DNA from: Hippopus hippopus
Taxonomy: Eukaryota; Mollusca; Bivalvia; Cardiida; Cardiidae
Assembly: GCA_946811185.2 (NCBI GenBank)
Contig: OX328101.1
Location: forward strand, 16,662,122-16,726,121
Length of the DNA stretch: 64,000 nucleotides
Reading direction: 5' to 3'
Positions 1 to 11,310 of the stretch are shown here, piece by piece. Each line of letters opens with the position of its first letter. Position 1 is the first letter of the stretch. The position numbers and the translations under genes are program-made. The notes below the pieces were generated by a model. That model saw nothing but the letters and a program-made list of their open reading frames with translations, was not told the DNA's origin and did no database searches.

Positions 1-730
1 GCTGCGCTTGGTGGTGTTGAACTCACAGATACGGTAGTTGTTTGCGCTGTAATCTTCGTAGTTGTATCTGATCCCTTTGTAGAAGGTGAAGCTGTTAGTG
101 TGTCTGATGCTGTCGCACTAACAGATAGAGAAGATACATGTAATTGCGATGTAATTTTCGTGTTTGTAGCAGGTACGGTTGTAGAAGACATGGCTGTAGG
201 GACGTGTGATGCTGTGGTACTAACTGCTAAGGTTGTTGTTGGCGCATTTGGGTTCGTAGTTGTATCTAATGCTATTGTAGAAGGTGTTTGTGTGCTTGAT
301 GGTGTTGTACTAACAGATAAAGTGGTAGTCTGTAAAGTAGTTTTCGTTGTTGTATCTGATTCAGTTGAGGAAGGTGTTGGTAGCTTTAGAGATGTTGTTC
401 TTAGGGAAAAGGTGGTTGTCAACTCAGTAATCTTTGCAGTTGTATCTGATTCAGATGTAGAAGATATGGCTATTGGGGCGTTTGTAGGTGTTGTACTGAT
501 AGAATAGATGGTCGTAGGCTCAGTAATCTTCGTAGATGTATCTGATTCCGTTGTACTTGAAACAGAGGTGGTGCTTTGGGTATTTGTTTGTGAAGTAGTT
601 TTCTCGGTGCTGACTACAAGACCCTGTGTTGACTTGTTTGCTGTAGTATTTGACATCGAAGAATTAATAAAAGGCGTTGATGTCTGAAGTACAGGTGCAA
701 TATCTGTAATTGATGATCCGGAAGTGGTTC
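1..730 (-). CDS. Gene A, mucin-like Ser/Thr-rich exon (3' part runs off window)
   Basis: Read on the minus strand this stretch is one open frame dominated by Thr, Ser, Pro and Ala, as in heavily O-glycosylated mucin stalks. A unit of about 90-99 bases recurs (the plus-strand word tgtatctgat falls near 63, 351, 441 and 537, with tgtatctaat at 261), so the stalk is an imperfect repeat of about 30-33 residues. The exon begins after a polypyrimidine run and a CAG acceptor, with its first base at 730, entering in phase 1. That matches the phase-1 donor of the exon at 1,199. It continues beyond base 1, so any transmembrane and cytoplasmic exons of gene A lie outside the window. Plus-strand open frames here are Val-rich shadows of this exon. 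Confidence 0.75.
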
Positions 731-1198
731 CTGCGGGAAAAAAAAGTTAGAGACGATGACACTAATTAACAATATCAACATTCACCATTTTGATTTTTCT
801 TAGAACATCATTATTTTCGGAATGATAAAACAGCTGCAAATGAGCAAAATGAATGATAAAACAGCTGCAATTGAGCAAAATGCTTACATGATAATTTAAC
901 TACGTGGCCTTTCGCTCGTCTGTCTGTTTTACTGGTTGAATGAATAAAAAACGAAAGGACCAAAAATTAAAAAAAAAAAAAAACAATAATGAGATCTATT
1001 TTAAACTAAACAACTACTTTCTATACGCAAAATTTGATGCTTTTTGCATACAGAATAGATTTGTAAAAGGTGTAACAAAACGTACAGTCGATCTGCAATC
1101 TACACCGTCCGCTACACTTCTTTAGACAAAAATGCCTGATAGAGCCTTGAATTTGAAACGTTCGCACTTTTTTGTCAAAGGGTTAAAATGAGCCATAC
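731..1198 (-). other. Gene A intron between mucin exons
   Basis: Noncoding. Contains an A-rich run near 965-985 and, at 1,082-1,112, a partial copy of the 'AGATCAAGATCAGAC' hairpin MITE (only the right arm is recognisable, ending accgtccgctac). Confidence 0.6.
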
Positions 1199-1477
1199 CT
1201 TCCGAAAATTTACCTTCGGTTGTCGTTTGTACTTGCATAGAACTGCCACTGTCAGTGCCTGTAGTCAATGTAGACGAACTTTTGTCTGTTTCTGTTGTTG
1301 ATGTGGTTACATGCAGCCCCTGTGTTGTAGTGGCTGAATGATTAATGGTACCAGTGGCTTGACTTTCAGTTGTTGTTTTGGTGGCAGTTGTTGTCATCGT
1401 CGAGGTTGTCAACGTTGTTGTCCTTGTTGTATAATGTTGAGGAGCCCGACAGTTAACGGTTAGGTTAGAGGTATTTG
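1199..1477 (-). CDS. Gene A, first mucin-like exon
   Basis: A 279-base exon of 93 codons, very rich in Thr and Ser, opening with a short less-biased segment (NTSNLTVNC) that resembles the start of the corresponding gene B exon (EVSINCP). The acceptor is a tctgcag sequence and the donor is aag|gtatgg. Both borders are phase 1, so the exon can be skipped or duplicated without shifting frame, which is common in extracellular mosaic proteins. It encodes part of an extracellular O-glycosylated stalk between the CUB-like exon and the longer mucin exon. Two NxS/T sites lie in the first residues. Confidence 0.75.
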
Positions 1478-2341
1478 CTGCAGACAAAACGGTATAAAAA
1501 GCTTACCAATGACTTTAGGGCTAAAGTTTTCCACTGGGTGTGACAAGTTCATCAATCCTGGAGATCATATGCTATGGCTTCTCTTATTTTTCAATCAGTG
1601 TTTTCCGTAATTATAAGAAATGGACTCCCGAGTTAAAGTCAAATCTTCCCTCTTCGATGTGAATATTCATAATGAATTGATACAATGCATCAGAAATGTA
1701 ATTCTGTAACGTATCTTTTCTTGAATCGTTTCTCTGCTGGTTGGTCGAGGCGATCTTAAGCAGATTATGGAACAGTTTGTCTCAAAAGTTGAAAAAAAAA
1801 AAAAAGAAATCCCCTTGGTTCTAAAACACTCGTAAATTTCTTAATTTCTTGTGAGTTGTACTTCAGTACTAGACCGCGAATCAAATTTAAGATAGTTTCG
1901 TAAACATATGGGATTCGTTTTAAGAAGGCATTTTGAATGGTGTCAATTTACTGGTGTTTATTAGCTAGGCTGTTTTCGAAGAAATGTCAAGGTATTGTCA
2001 TAGCTCTGGCGGCGTCTGTGTCATCGTGCAAAAACTTTGACAGTTATTCGGTATTACTGACAGTTATTACTGAAGATATTTACTTAAAATCTGGACCAGT
2101 TGCTAAGTGTCAAAGGCGGAACCTATCTACGAGGGGCAGGTAAGCATCAAAATATTTTTGACACAGTTATGCCCTTTTTATCGACTCATAATTTTCACTA
2201 AAAGAAACTGCAGCCAAGCTTAGGCACCCACATGCAGTGGTCTTTTTTAAGTCACGTTTAGTGGGACATTCTTTCATCTTTCGCATTCATATGATTGCTG
2301 TTTGATTTAAGAAATTATACCTATCTTATATTCTTACTTAC
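1478..2341 (-). other. Gene A intron
   Basis: No gene, RNA or clear repeat structure seen; AT-rich with short A and T runs. Confidence 0.5.
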
Positions 2342-2520
2342 TATAAAATCCCATCCAAAACTTTCCTCCAGCAGACATGGCTGTATTCTTGAATATCAGG
2401 CGAACGTTACTTGTTGAAGAAAATCTTGAAGAGGCGGAAAAATCAGAATTGTCGTCGCATGTAAAAGTTATATTTGTATCTCCTTCTTCAAAGTTAAGGG
2501 ACTGCTTACAACTGCCATCA
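2342..2520 (-). CDS. Gene A, CUB-like exon (C-terminal half of a CUB-like fold)
   Basis: A 179-base exon with acceptor ttttcag and donor ata|gtaagt. It starts in phase 2 and ends in phase 1. The product begins DGSC, contains an FTCDDN segment and ends with VRLIFKN...GGKFWMGFY. The pattern of hydrophobic strand, then Gly-Gly, then an aromatic run resembles the last two strands of CUB domains. The same arrangement (DGSC ... VTLTNTN...GGRFWIGFF) occurs in gene B at 50.5-50.7 kb, which supports a real exon. A phase-2 start cannot follow the phase-1 donor of the lectin exon, so one more exon with the first half of the domain should lie between 2.5 and 9.0 kb; I did not find it. A GA-dinucleotide run lies just upstream in the intron. 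Confidence 0.65.
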
Positions 2521-2540
2521 CTGAAAACATCGAAACAAAA

Positions 2541-2581
<41 letters not shown>

Positions 2582-3784
2582 TTGCGTATGATGATTTAAG
2601 AATACACAAGATCAGTGCACGAAGACGCCAACACTCGGCTGCAATTGCTTTCAGAGATGGCGAAAATGATATGTAGAAAGGGGACAAAATTGTGTCAAAA
2701 ATATTTTCAGGGCTATCTGCCGCACTGATTTGGGCTCAGTTTCTTCCCTTTAACACCTAATACAAGTTTGAAGTAGACCGTCTTCGATAATGACAGAGAT
2801 ATTATAAAAAAGTTTATTTTCAGGGAAAATTCAAAAACGAAAAATGAGCTTAACTGTGTCAAATTATTTGACGGTTACTGCCGTACTGGTATAGGTTCCT
2901 CTTTTGATAGTTAATAACTAGTCCGAATATGAAGTAAATATCTTCAGTAATGACTGCGATATTACGAAATGACCCAAATACATAGATTATTGTTCTTAAA
3001 TTACTTAGATATGAAAACGATAAGATATGAAAATGAAGCTGATTCGCCAATACAACTCGTAAACCACGTTAGGCTGCTACCTTAAAAGTTTCACTGAAAA
3101 TGATTAATCCAAATATATTTAGACGAAAGCCCAAAATGGAAAAGCTTTTAAATTACTTAAAAATACGATAGTTATCCTTTTGATTCTTATTTGCTAGGAA
3201 CGTTGCTAAAGCAAGGTAGAAATTCAAATTACATATGCCTTACATTGAGTATAAAGTCCTGTGAATTGTGTAGATGACTATATCAGCATTACTGTTGACC
3301 GTCTCTATGGAACAATCACATACTGTATTACCGTCTCCAGCATTATCAGGATAGTTTTTACTCTGTATGTATACGGGTAAGTTGGTACTTGTATACGAAA
3401 AATCTTCACACATCTTACCGATACGAAATTCTAAAATGAAAATTTAAATTGATTGAAGGCATTGTGCCCCAATTTTTCTTTGCTTTGTTTACACTACGTT
3501 CTCGGTCAACAATTGTTTTTGCGGCCCGATGCTTTAACTGAGCAGAAAAATCATCGGATAGAAAATGTTGTTGGAGTCACCATTCGGATTGGCTCCCGCT
3601 CTAACTACATTTTCCATAGCCTTTCACATGGAATAAATGGTGAAACTTTGAGTGCTACATGTATTTGGGCCATGCTCTTACACAAAAGGGGCTTTAACCA
3701 TCTCTGTGATGCATTTTAACACGCAAATCATCATATAATTATAAGGTTATAACATCCATTATTTCTAAAAAATGAAATACTGGA

Positions 3785-4140
3785 TATGGAAGTAAATTGG
3801 TCCTTTGACATGCAGAAAATTGACACCCTCTGCGGATTGCAGAGGCTGACAAGGGTCGAATTATTTTGCAGATGCATTGCATTTATGCCATACTCTGACA
3901 AGGGGGTCTGAATGCATCTTCTTGATACTTGATACCAAGCAAGTCACCACCTAATTATGGAATCTATTTTGTTTAATAACCGACTGAATCATGAGATAGA
4001 CTGGTCCTTTGAAACGCAGAAAATTTACCTATAGTAAAAAGTCTCGAGCAAGGTCAGCCTGCGCGGACAGCGGAGGTTGACCTGGGTCGATACATTTTGC
4101 AAATGTATTTAGCACCCTTTATACAGAGCATGGCTCTCAA
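3785..4140. repeat. Two tandem copies of a 'ggtcctttga...tgcagatgcattt' MITE-like repeat
   Basis: Both halves share ggtcctttga, gcagaaaatt, a GC-rich palindromic core (tgcgcggacagcggaggttg in the second) and a closing segment with gcatttat/gcactttata. Related copies occur at 16,115-16,210, 16,985-17,165, 44,690-44,830 and 54,640-54,970, some inverted. Confidence 0.5.
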
Positions 4141-4408
4141 ATTTTAGCGCAATTTTATATCACACCTGTTGCAGAGGCCGAGTTCATCAAATTTGAATTC
4201 CGAGATTTTATTTTTCTTAGTCTTATCCTCAAGAGTTTTCTGAATTTTAAAGCAACGTAGTTTATTACTTTCTTAATTTTGAATTAGACTAAGAATGCGA
4301 TTTAGAATAATTGGTGAATACGGGCCCGGACTGGTATAATAACTTTTGTGAACTTTTCGACTTATTCCTTAAACTTCAGCTAGACAGCTTTTGAAAACAT
4401 ATTCTAGG

Positions 4409-4454
4409 TGGGAAAAGGAGAAAATGCTGGAAATCAGCATTTTTTCCTTTTCCC
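4409..4454. mobile_element. Hairpin-core MITE (family 1)
   Basis: Near-perfect palindrome gggaaaaggagaaaatgctg / cagcattttttccttttccc. It is one of at least a dozen dispersed copies of the same hairpin in this window. Confidence 0.7.
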
Positions 4455-4535
4455 AGAATGTTTAATACCCTTTTAAAACCAAAAAGCAGAACTCCAGCCG
4501 TATTTTAAGACGTACATCACAAATGTTCACACGCA

Positions 4536-4765
4536 TCCATACTACAGGTGAAGGACTCGTGCGACCTGGAGGTCCTGGGTTCGAGCCTCACTGGATGCAC
4601 TGGGTTTTTCGTGGGAGTGTCCTTGGGCAAGACTCTTCACAGCCCTAGCCTAGTACTGGTGAAACCCAGGAAAAACATGAGTATGTGAGCTGTTGCCGTG
4701 ATATGATTGAAATAATGTTGAAAGCGGCGTTAAACACCATTCAATCGATCATTCAAAGTATCAAT
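4536..4765 (+). mobile_element. tRNA-derived SINE
   Basis: The head contains a B-box-like GGTTCGAGCCTCACTGG, the body includes gtgtccttgggcaagactct, and the tail has the conserved tgaaataatgttgaaagcgg then cgttaaacaccattcaatcg. The same head, body and tail recur at 31,206-31,440 and 56,111-56,402. The tail is of the kind shared by molluscan SINEs; family name not certain. Confidence 0.7.
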
Positions 4766-4785
4766 ACGGCCCATGAGTTTTTGTC

Positions 4786-6336
4786 ACGGATAGTGAATCT
4801 AACGGTGCGCCCATGTTATTTTCGCACAAATTGTGATACTAACGGTGCAATGATACAAGTAGCACTTTCTTCGTGTAGTATTAGTTAAGACAGAGAGAAA
4901 AAATGGATCTGTGAACTGTTAACCTAAGATAATATAAAGACTGTTGACACGGCGTTGCACACAAAACAACCGAACAAAGGTAGGAAATTTGAAGCTGTAG
5001 AATTATAGCTATTTTCGCTGTCAAAACTGTTGTTGAAAAATGAGAAATTGCTCCTAATGGGCAATTTCTCTCTTTCCCACCATGTCTACTAAGCTTTTAT
5101 CCATAGACGTTTTGAAGTATTTCTACGAGCCATACACAAAAAATTTTATATAATAATGGGGTAAGTATGATTTTGATGTCAATAGGCAGTGTAATTTTTT
5201 TTTAAGAAGTAGAGGACCAGCTTCAGCTTTTTGGTCCAGAAAGAATCCTGAAATGCTAAGGTAAACCTTTTGAGACTCACAGTGATATATGAATAGAAAG
5301 AGGCAAAAAAAAAAAAAAAACAACAACAACAACAAAAAAAAAAAAAAAAAAAACAGAAAAGCAACCTTCTGGAATGGAACTCAGAAATTGCTATTATCAA
5401 ACTATTTCTTCTTTTCCCTTGTCTAGGGCAAGGGTCAAAACGATGTAAAAAAAAAAAGCCATTTCTCATAAAAGCATTGACAACATCTAAGTGAATAGAA
5501 TAAAGTGGCACTATAGCATCAAGGACCAAACCAAACTTGAGTCAATATGTGTTTGAAAACAGATTGTAAAGGAGGTGCCATTGCTGTATGAGCAATGGCT
5601 TCTTTTATCACAATGTTTCCCATTCTAATAATCGCAAGTGGAATACCTCAAAACCGTTATGGAACTGGAGCAGAACTTCTAAAGTATGGTTTGGGTTCTG
5701 AAACCATTGAAAACATTGCGGACAAAAAATCCACTGTTCATGTGGACAATAGCACCTTTTTGCCCAATTTAATCTAGTTTGTGTCAAAAACGATGGATGA
5801 CCTTATTTGTTGCTTATTAAGCAAGGGGTTTTGTTATGTCAATTTTGTTCGCATTGAGTATTAATATTACTTGAAAAATAAACTTCCACGGTGAACTTCA
5901 TTACTGTTTTCTGACGAAATAAGCACGGAAAAGTACCATTTTTGTTTCTTCTTATAGTTTAGAATTTTAAATACTATAAGTGTGGAAATTTCGAGAAAAA
6001 TCTGTCCATTAAAAAGTGTGTATTTTTTTTTAAAGATTTACCCCTATTTCGGTCAAATTATCACCCTTTCTTACTCAATAGTATATATATAAAACATGCG
6101 TAATTGTGCATTTACCATGCATAAAACCAGGCTTTGATATACTTTTTTGCACAAAGCACAAAATAAATTTTGATTAAAATGATGTAGATCTATATTTGTA
6201 TATTCTTCGGTAATTTTCTGTTTAACTTTCTATTAACTACGTATATTACAAATTTTCGCGCGCATCCTACTGCACATGTGTTTTTGTCATGGATAGTGAA
6301 TCAAAAGTGCACCTATGTATTTTTCGCACATATGGT
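4786..6336. repeat. Dispersed repeat copy, split by extra DNA
   Basis: The segments 4,835-5,085 and 5,875-6,130 match 8,048-8,298 and 8,334-8,600 respectively (shared words: acaagtagcactttcttcg, ttttctgacgaaataagcac). The 6,284-6,336 segment repeats 4,786-4,835 (atagtgaatc, ttttcgcaca). Copy 1 carries about 790 extra bases (5,086-5,874) with long A and CAA runs near 5,306-5,353. A variant hairpin (gagaaattgctcc) lies at 5,034-5,082. Confidence 0.6.
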
Positions 6337-8053
6337 AATACTCAACTCAACTCAAACTCAACTGAAATTACTTTATTTTGGTATTCGGCAAATAGGATTT
6401 TGCCATTGACCATTTACAAAAATGATAACATGAAATATAGCATAAGCTTGTACAAATACAATCTAGAAAAATCAGAAAAAAAAATTGATTAATTGAAACT
6501 ATAGTAGGATTAACCCTTAAGATACTAATCACGTCTCACTGACCTTTTCGTGGACACTGTAGATCAAGATCAGACAGTACAGACCGTGCAGTCTGATCTT
6601 GGATCTACATTGTCTGATTAGAAGGAATTTTTCTTCAAAAGATAAAACTGAAATAGCACCATTTGGGTGTTTACTATGGCTTGAAAGTTGCATTTATCTT
6701 AATTAAATCAGCCAGATAAGGGTCAATAATATTAAACGTTATTTAAAAAGCTGTTTCGTAAATCTAGTGCCCTTTTAATGAACTTTGCAGTATTTAATTG
6801 GATTTTTCTCTTTTTAGATGACATAATTCTATCAAATTTAGCAATTGTAAACCAGTGGATATTTAAGTATTTTGATCTTAATTCGCAATATTTTGGACAA
6901 ACACATAAAAAGTGATATTCTGATTCTATTCTATTATTGTTGCATAGTCTGCAAAGTCGATCCCGCCTGTCTATATTTTGGACTCTCCGAGTTTCTATCG
7001 CAAGCTTATGCGAGGCAAGTCTAAAGCGTGTTAGCGTTTTTCTTAGTGTTTCATCCCTTATGTTTGTTAAATAATTTTCAAATTCAAAATTCATTTTGAA
7101 ATTACAATAATATTCTAATTTCAAACAATTGCTTGTCGAATTTTGCCATTCTTGTATAAAATTATCACGAAGTCTTCTTTTAATATTTTTGAATACAAAA
7201 TTAAAATTATCTATGTTATTTCTTGTCCAAATATATGAATATCCAGCTTTATCTAAAATTTCCTTAATTTTTGCAGACCCGTTAAAAGCTTTTCTACTAG
7301 CAATTTGAATATTGCAATTTTCATTAAATATTGTATGAATAAGTGACATTCTATTACTTTTGATTTTTAAATAATATTTAATTGACTTTTCGAGCGCCAA
7401 AAGTGACATTGGATATCTTCCAAGTTCTCCGTACAAAGCGAGGTTCGGGGTTTGAGGACTTACACCAAGGATTTTCTTTAAAAATTTCAAGTGTATTTTG
7501 TCAATAGATTTTAAGTTATAAACCCCCCAAGCCTCCTCTGCATACAGCAAAATAGGAGATACCATTCTGTCGAAAAGAAGCAATTTTGTTTTAATATCTG
7601 TTGGGACTTTTTTAAATAAAGACAATAGACTATTCATGGCTTTTAAAGCTAGATCATTTAGTGCATTAACTGCATTTTGCATTCTACCTGTTCTAAAGAA
7701 TTTAATACCTAAATAACAAAATTCATCAGCAATTTCTAGTTTTTCTCCCGCAATAGCCCAATCGAAGTTGCAATTACTTTTACTTTTTTCAAAAATACAG
7801 ACTTTGCTTTTGTTTACATTTATTTTAAGACCCCATTTCTCGGTATATTCATATAAACTATTAAGCTGAAATTGTACGGAACTTTTATCGGTAGTAAAAA
7901 CAGCCATGTCATCTGCAAACATTAAAAGGTATATAGATAAAATATCCAGATCATCATCTGTAAGGTTGTTGATGTCAAATGCGTCGTTTATATCGTTAAC
8001 GAATAAAATGAATAAAATTGGCGGGAGGGGTTCTCCTTGCTTTAAGCCGATTG
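6337..8053 (-). mobile_element. 5'-truncated LINE (CR1/L2/Jockey-like), minus strand
   Basis: The minus-strand element starts inside the reverse transcriptase at about 8,053 and ends near a TTGAG-type microsatellite at 6,337-6,365, typical of LINE 3' ends. It sits inside a copy of the dispersed repeat whose left and right halves (to 6,336 and from 8,048) flank it. A family-2 MITE hairpin (6,556-6,619) is embedded in its 3' region. Truncation at the 5' end is the usual outcome of target-primed reverse transcription. Confidence 0.75.
6732..8053 (-). pseudogene. LINE reverse transcriptase, C-terminal half
   Basis: The open frame continues without a stop from the truncated start to 6,732, about 440 codons. 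It contains the RT motif GLKQGEPLPPILFILFVNDI, then the catalytic FADD box (MFADDMAVF, near 7,920), the thumb/connection region (FLKKILGVSP) and a C-terminal CxxC...HFLxxC zinc-like motif (LCRLCNN...YHFLCVCP). The first 396 codons from the Met at 7,922 are uninterrupted, so this copy is fairly young. It lacks the endonuclease and the first half of the RT palm, so it cannot act by itself. The clade is uncertain among CR1, L2 and Jockey-like non-LTR elements. Confidence 0.8.
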
Positions 8054-8640
8054 AAACTATTGGTGCACTGAAACAAGTAGCACTTTCTTCGGGTAGTATT
8101 GGTAAAGAGAAAAAAAATGGCTCTGTGAACTGTTACCGTCAAATAATTTAAATACTGTTGATAATGCGTTACACACCAAACAAGCAAACAAAAGCGTAAA
8201 ATTTAAAGCTGTGTAAGTATATCTGTTTCCACTTTGAAAATTACCATTGGAAAAGGAGAAATCGCTCCTAACGAGCAATTTCTCCTTTTCCCACTGTGTC
8301 TGCTGAGCTTTCATCCTATTTTTTTCCTATATAAAAGTAACTTCCACAGTGACATTCATCCGTGTTTTCTGACGAAATAAGCACGGATAGGTGCAATTTT
8401 TATTTTTTCTTATTGTTAAGAATTATAAATACTATAAGTGTGGAAATGTTAAGAAAAATCTATCCGTTAGAAAGTATGTATTCATTATAAACCAACCTTT
8501 AATTCAGTCAGATCATCTCCCTTTTTAACTCAATGGTCTGTATATAGCATGCATATTTGTACATTTATCATGCTCAAAACCAGGCTTTTATATATATATA
8601 TTTTTTTTGTGGAAAACTAAAAATGCAAAGTTTAAAAAAA
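8048..8640. repeat. Second copy of the dispersed repeat
   Basis: Matches 4,835-5,085 and 5,875-6,130. Includes the variant hairpin aaggagaaatcgctcctaac at 8,250-8,297. The remaining 8,641-9,030 is AT-rich intron without recognised content. Confidence 0.6.
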
Positions 8641-9030
8641 AGATATGTCCGTTAGAAATTTTTTTGATATACATGTACGTCGTTAACGAAAGATGTGTAA
8701 AATCTTATATATGCTGAATTTTGGACCTGTATATACCTTTCTACAAAGGCAAATTTCTCAGAAACGAACACCATGACCCGTAACTTTTTTACTGAAATCT
8801 CCGAGAGACATGAAGAGCTGTTAATGTGCAAATATTCAAATAATCTGTCCGTCGGAAAAATTTGTGATGTTCTCTATTAAATTGTCGTCTGCAAATACTA
8901 TAATTTGAACGACTCCAATTTCTTGTTGTTTGGTAAAGAGTTAAGTAGGAGATAAAAACACAAAGACCAACAAGTTTTCAATTCATATATACGCAATGAA
9001 ATAAGCATCGATGATAGGAAAATGCTTTAC

Positions 9031-9405
9031 CTTCCACACAATGGTAAGACATCAGTGTATACTGTGAAAAACGTTTGTACACAGATGGGTTGCAAACGGT
9101 ACCGTCTGTTTCTCGTGTTGATATCACTGAAAGGCCATCGCACGTAACTCGACCATTGCAACTGGTCAGAAAGCTATCATCCGACAAACTTATAGGAAAT
9201 AAGCAATCTGTTTTCTCGAACTGACAACATTCTGGACTGTTTGTAGTACTGGGAACATTTGGACAGCCATCACTACTTAGTTTAGAACCTCCTTCTACAT
9301 TACTAACAAGAATGACTTTAAATGTGTCACACGATGATGTCATGTATTCCCCATGGCAACCAGAAAAGGTCTTATTATCTGGTTCTGGGTATTCAGCACA
9401 GGAAA
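9031..9405 (-). CDS. Gene A, cysteine-rich SUEL/rhamnose-lectin-like exon
   Basis: A 375-base exon of 125 codons, bounded by acceptor tttgcag and donor gaag|gtaaag, both phase 1. The product has about ten cysteines, including a CC pair (ECCQFEKTDC), and ends with a strand-like motif before a final Cys (YTLMSYHCVEG). This resembles the Tyr-x-Cys end of SUEL/D-galactoside-binding lectin domains. Gene B has a paralogous exon at 55.7-56.0 kb with the same spacing of CC, C and final YYC. Canonical ANYGR and DPC motifs are not obvious, so sugar binding is an inference from overall pattern only. It directly follows the signal peptide exon, so it would be the N-terminal head of the mature protein. 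Confidence 0.6.
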
Positions 9406-9900
9406 CTGCAAACAATTCCCACAATACATGTAGTTTAGTATTTAGTTATGTTAGAGTATTGTTTGGTTGTGGTACACATTTAGAATCGACTTTCCATCGA
9501 CTAACATCACGAAAGTTTATTTTCCATAAAATAAAAACCACGCTTTTAAAGAGTGACAGAGACAATGCAAGGGCGTAGGTACCGATGCGGCCGGTACGGC
9601 TTTAGCCGCACCAATAATTTGCCAATTGACAGATTATCTCTGACCATAAGTAAATTAAACTTGCTATCAGAGGTGTTGAAAAATTCCAATATCTTCATCT
9701 CCGCATCATTGCTGTATTTTTTCGATTTGTACTCTTAGAATATACAAGAGTAATATGGTACCAATTTGTAAACAATTAGCAACAGACTTTCTCTGTTACA
9801 CAGCAGCAGGTAAATCTTATTAATACTAAGCCTCCCCCAGACCCCTCGCCGTACCAATCTAAACTACGTAGCTACGCCCCTGCAATGAGTGCTGACTGTA

Positions 9901-11310
9901 CGAGGGTTGTCCCAAAACTCCGTGACAAATTTATATACGGGCCATTTTTAGAGTCAGGACATTAATTCTCACACATTTCATACATGAAGACGTTATTTCA
10001 CTTTAGATTAAGTCCCCAACAAAATATTAGATCTATTTTTACTTTAAATTTACAAAATTTAAGATAAGAAGGTGTCATTTCCCGGCACACATAATTTTCT
10101 CCATATACATTTTAGTATGAACTCAAATTATGATCGAGTATGTTCAATATTTGATATCGCTTCTGTTTCATATTTCATGGACGTTTTCTTCTGAAACTTT
10201 GATGTCATCACAGAAAATTTGAATGTGATCGAGTAAACAACCGACGGTCTACAGACAAACGAAAAAGATCAGCAGAAAATAGGAAATTTGAAATGATGAC
10301 ATCAGCAGATTGCGCGGCGCAGCGGACAGTTATAAAATTTTGTGCCGATCTTGGAATGAAATCCGTGCAGACTATGAAACAAATCTGGTTTACTGAAAAG
10401 TTTTAAAAACATTTCTCGAGCTCTGGCCTACAAGTGGCATTGCAGTAGAATAGACTTAAGGGGAGGTGTACGATAGGAAGAGGAGAAAGCACGAAATTGT
10501 GGGCCGATTTCACTAGATGAAGAGCCACACACGTGATTTGGTGAAGAGATGGATTTTCGCAGATCGGAGACTAACAGTCAGGGAGATGTCGTCGTCAATC
10601 GCCATTTCAAGGTCTTCTTTCCACAGAATACTTAAGGACAAACTGAACATGTCACGAGTCTGCGCGAGATGGGTTCCACGTCTGCTATCTGATGAAAACA
10701 AACACAAGAAGGTTCGCACGTCGCTAGAGTTTCTTGCTCGAGTTGAAGCAGACGATGCCCTGTTGGATGCTCTTTTTATAGCAGATGAGAGGTGGTTAAA
10801 CTACTTCAAACCTGAAGGAAAGCAACATTCCAGTATATGGAAGACACCTTGGACCCCTCCGTCCCAGAAGGCCAAGAGTTCTACCCGGATTTATAACTTT
10901 GCCTGCTTTCCACAGCTTAAGGAGGATTTACGAAGTCGCAAGTTCGATTCGAGCTGATGTCTGCTAAATTTGCTTTTAACAGAGGTTTGTCAGAAATGTG
11001 GCTTAAGACAGTTTTTGACCAGTCGTGGATTAAATGACATGGCAATTGCGTTGAATTTTAAGGAGATGACTTTTGACAAAGGCTCTTAAACTTAACATTG
11101 ACGTCGTTAAATTGACGCTTGACGTGCGCCGCAGTGTGGGTACTTATTGTGGTATTTAAGCTATAATTTTCTTATTTGTAAAGATTTTTGTGTGATTTAT
11201 TATGTACAAGTTTGAATCATATGTATTGAAAACGTATCTGAAAACTGCATTTGTAGCGTTTAATTTTCTTTCGTTAATGAAATTGTCACGGATTTTTGGG
11301 ACAACCCTCG
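9901..11310 (+). mobile_element. Mariner-like DNA transposon with terminal inverted repeats and TA duplication
   Basis: The left end CGAGGGTTGTCCCAAAACTC is mirrored at the right end by gatttttgggacaaccctcg. The element is bracketed by TA at 9,899-9,900 and 11,311-11,312, the target duplication of Tc1/mariner elements. Its 1,410-base length is normal for mariner. The inner part of the inverted repeats also matches (gtgacaaat / attgtcac). It lies in intron 1 of gene A in the orientation opposite to the gene. Confidence 0.9.
10285..10960 (+). pseudogene. Degenerate mariner transposase
   Basis: The clearest open part (10,517-10,957, 146 residues) carries the mariner features RRLTVREMSSSIAISRSSFH (helix-turn-helix), an RVCARWVPRLLS linker and a DERW segment at the first catalytic Asp (usually DETW). 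The N-terminal helix-turn-helix is recognisable at about 10,290-10,410 in another frame, with stops between. The part after about 10,930, where the second and third catalytic Asp should be, is lost or scrambled. The gene is dead, while the element termini remain good. Confidence 0.85.

Larger units (their letters stand above)
2521..9030 (-). other. Gene A large intron with repeats
   Basis: About 6.5 kb between the CUB-like and lectin exons. It contains a GA microsatellite (2,547-2,579), two copies of a 'tgcagaaaattgacc' palindromic repeat (about 3,785-3,960 and 4,000-4,140), a MITE hairpin (4,409-4,454), a SINE (4,536-4,765), a duplicated repeat unit (4,786-6,336 and 8,048-8,640) and a LINE fragment (6,337-8,053). 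The missing phase 1-to-2 exon of gene A should be here. The segment 2,700-3,780 shows nothing recognisable. Confidence 0.6.

Noticed and set aside
100..507. Plus-strand Val-rich open frame of 135 codons
   Set aside because: It is the complement of the Thr/Ser-rich minus-strand mucin exon, whose splice phases are consistent. The same applies to 48,722-49,288.
5179..5529. Cys/Phe-rich minus-strand open frame of 116 codons
   Set aside because: Arises from CAA and A runs in an intronic repeat; no splice or domain support.
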